Positions 62,866-64,000 of a DNA stretch of 64,000 bases are shown one piece after another (positions within the stretch are counted from its first letter, which is position 1; each line of letters starts with the position of its first letter). The DNA comes from Trichoderma breve (lineage: Eukaryota; Ascomycota; Sordariomycetes; Hypocreales; Hypocreaceae). The DNA lies in NCBI RefSeq assembly GCF_028502605.1, contig NW_026611593.1, forward strand, positions 372,001 through 436,000, given 5' to 3'. A program made the translations under genes and the position numbers. The notes beneath the pieces were generated by a model. That model was not told where the DNA came from, did no database searches, and worked only from the letters and a program-made list of their open reading frames with translations.

Positions 62866-64000
62866 GATGATTGAGCGAGAAGAATGATTGGAATTTTAAA
62901 ACACAAGAGCCTTTTGAGAAATGAACAATAAAAATTGAATACAAGAATAAAAGAGTGTCAAACTCGAAAAGAATGGACCAGCCTGCTGGACAAGAAGAGA
63001 GAAACGAAACAAAAAAAAAAGTAGAGACAAGAACTGACGATGGTGCTAGACAATTCTCAAGATTCAGTATCAATCGACTATTGGGATAATATATACAAAA
63101 TATCTCGGCCCCGGTCTCCCCAAGCCCCCGAATATCGACCCCAATACACGGTTAAGCGACGTTTCTGTAGCCGCTATATCGCTCGTTTCATAAACAAGGC
63201 AGGGCGGTTAAAACGCTCTGCCCAGAAGTTTAACCCATACGAAGAGATAAAATACAAGGGCAAAATGTGGTCAGATGTCTGATATACAGTATTTCTCCTG
63301 GATTCTCAGGTTTCTGTAGCAGGTTTGACCAGGATAGCTGAAACGATTACCGTTTCTGGTGGGGCGAAGCAAGGTATGGGCAGGCGTTTCATACGCAGGA
63401 CGCGATGATATTGGCAGGAGTACTTATAGCCTCGGTTCACTTTATTAAGCTTAGAAAAGAGAAAAATGATGGCCAACGTTTTATCTCATCGGATGTCTAT
63501 TATGACGATGTCGCGAGACCACAGGCCCAAGCCGGAGAGATTTGTTAGACTACACTTCACTTTGCAAGTAAGAGTAATGAGTGGGTCTATAGGAACTGTC
63601 TTTTAACTCCATCCGTGTTACACGTTTACATATGTACAGGGCCTCAATCATTTAGGTAGGTATATGTACCGGCTCCTGGATGATTAGATGATTACCTGGT
63701 CGAAGCGCAGTCTATATCAAAAGAAAATTAACATGCGAACCCTCATGATAATAAGCTTCCGTGCCCACGCTGGACTTTCCAAGACCTAGTTGCAAGGGTC
63801 GCTGTCGCAGGTATGGGACGCAGCGCTAAGCGAGCCAAAGAAGCGGCTCTATCATACCTATTCAAACCAGCCCATGGAACAGACTGGAACATGACCATAT
63901 ACCAGGGGGGTCCTTAAAGAGAACCAAACCCCCGCCCACGCTCCACATAGCACGGGGGCTCACGCCGACTAAGAATAACGCTGTTGCTGCAATATCCGGC
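62866..64000. other. Right end, no supported gene
   Basis: About 1.1 kb upstream of the secreted-protein gene. An 80-codon frame at 63040-63282 is Lys/Arg-rich with no domain and is doubtful. The far end may belong to the flank of a gene outside the window. Confidence 0.45.

Overview
The window looks like nuclear DNA of a filamentous ascomycete. Genes carry short GT-AG introns (about 48-230 bp), some with CTAAC/CTGAC branch-point-like sequences near the acceptor. Several families are typical of Pezizomycotina: DUF3659 repeats, CFEM-7TM receptors, Zn2Cys6 regulators, and BBE-type flavin oxidases. The combination, including a GH55 beta-1,3-glucanase, best fits Hypocreales and perhaps Trichoderma or a close relative. 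The genus is inferred from family resemblance only; no search was run.

Layout. 0.9-11.8 kb: a DUF3659/LEA-like protein, a DJ-1/PfpI protein, a secreted GH55 glucanase, an HSL-type esterase and a divergent SDR reductase. 12-22 kb: an accessory-looking block with a Zn2Cys6 regulator, an intronless extra-looking ADP/ATP carrier, an intronless FAD monooxygenase, a second Zn2Cys6 regulator and a GNAT acetyltransferase. 23.5-31.4 kb: two more Zn2Cys6 regulators separated by 2 kb without a gene. 32-41 kb: more housekeeping, with an M1 aminopeptidase (Ape2-like), an MFS transporter and AMP deaminase, then a tRNA-Gly(GCC) gene with an 11-nt intron. 41.7-55.1 kb: a second accessory block with a zinc-finger-less, short fungal regulator, NADPH:FMN reductase-like flavoprotein, cytochrome P450, Zn2Cys6 regulator, O-methyltransferase and a secreted BBE-type FAD oxidase. 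55.1-59.3 kb: no gene that I can support. 59.3-62.9 kb: a CFEM-7TM receptor-like protein and a secreted Ala/Ser/Asn-rich protein, convergent.

How they may work together. The block at 43.5-55.1 kb has the tools of a tailoring pathway (oxidation, O-methylation, flavin-dependent oxidation, pathway regulator) but no PKS, NRPS, terpene cyclase or DMATS in the window. The block at 11-22 kb pairs redox enzymes and two regulators with a second-copy-like ADP/ATP carrier, which suggests (as a hypothesis) target duplication for self-protection. Short CGG/CCG-rich repeats and palindromes lie upstream of three Zn2Cys6 genes and could be regulator binding sites. Exon boundaries were set by eye from splice signals with reading phase checked by arithmetic; all but one junction (BBE oxidase exon 1/2) close cleanly in frame.
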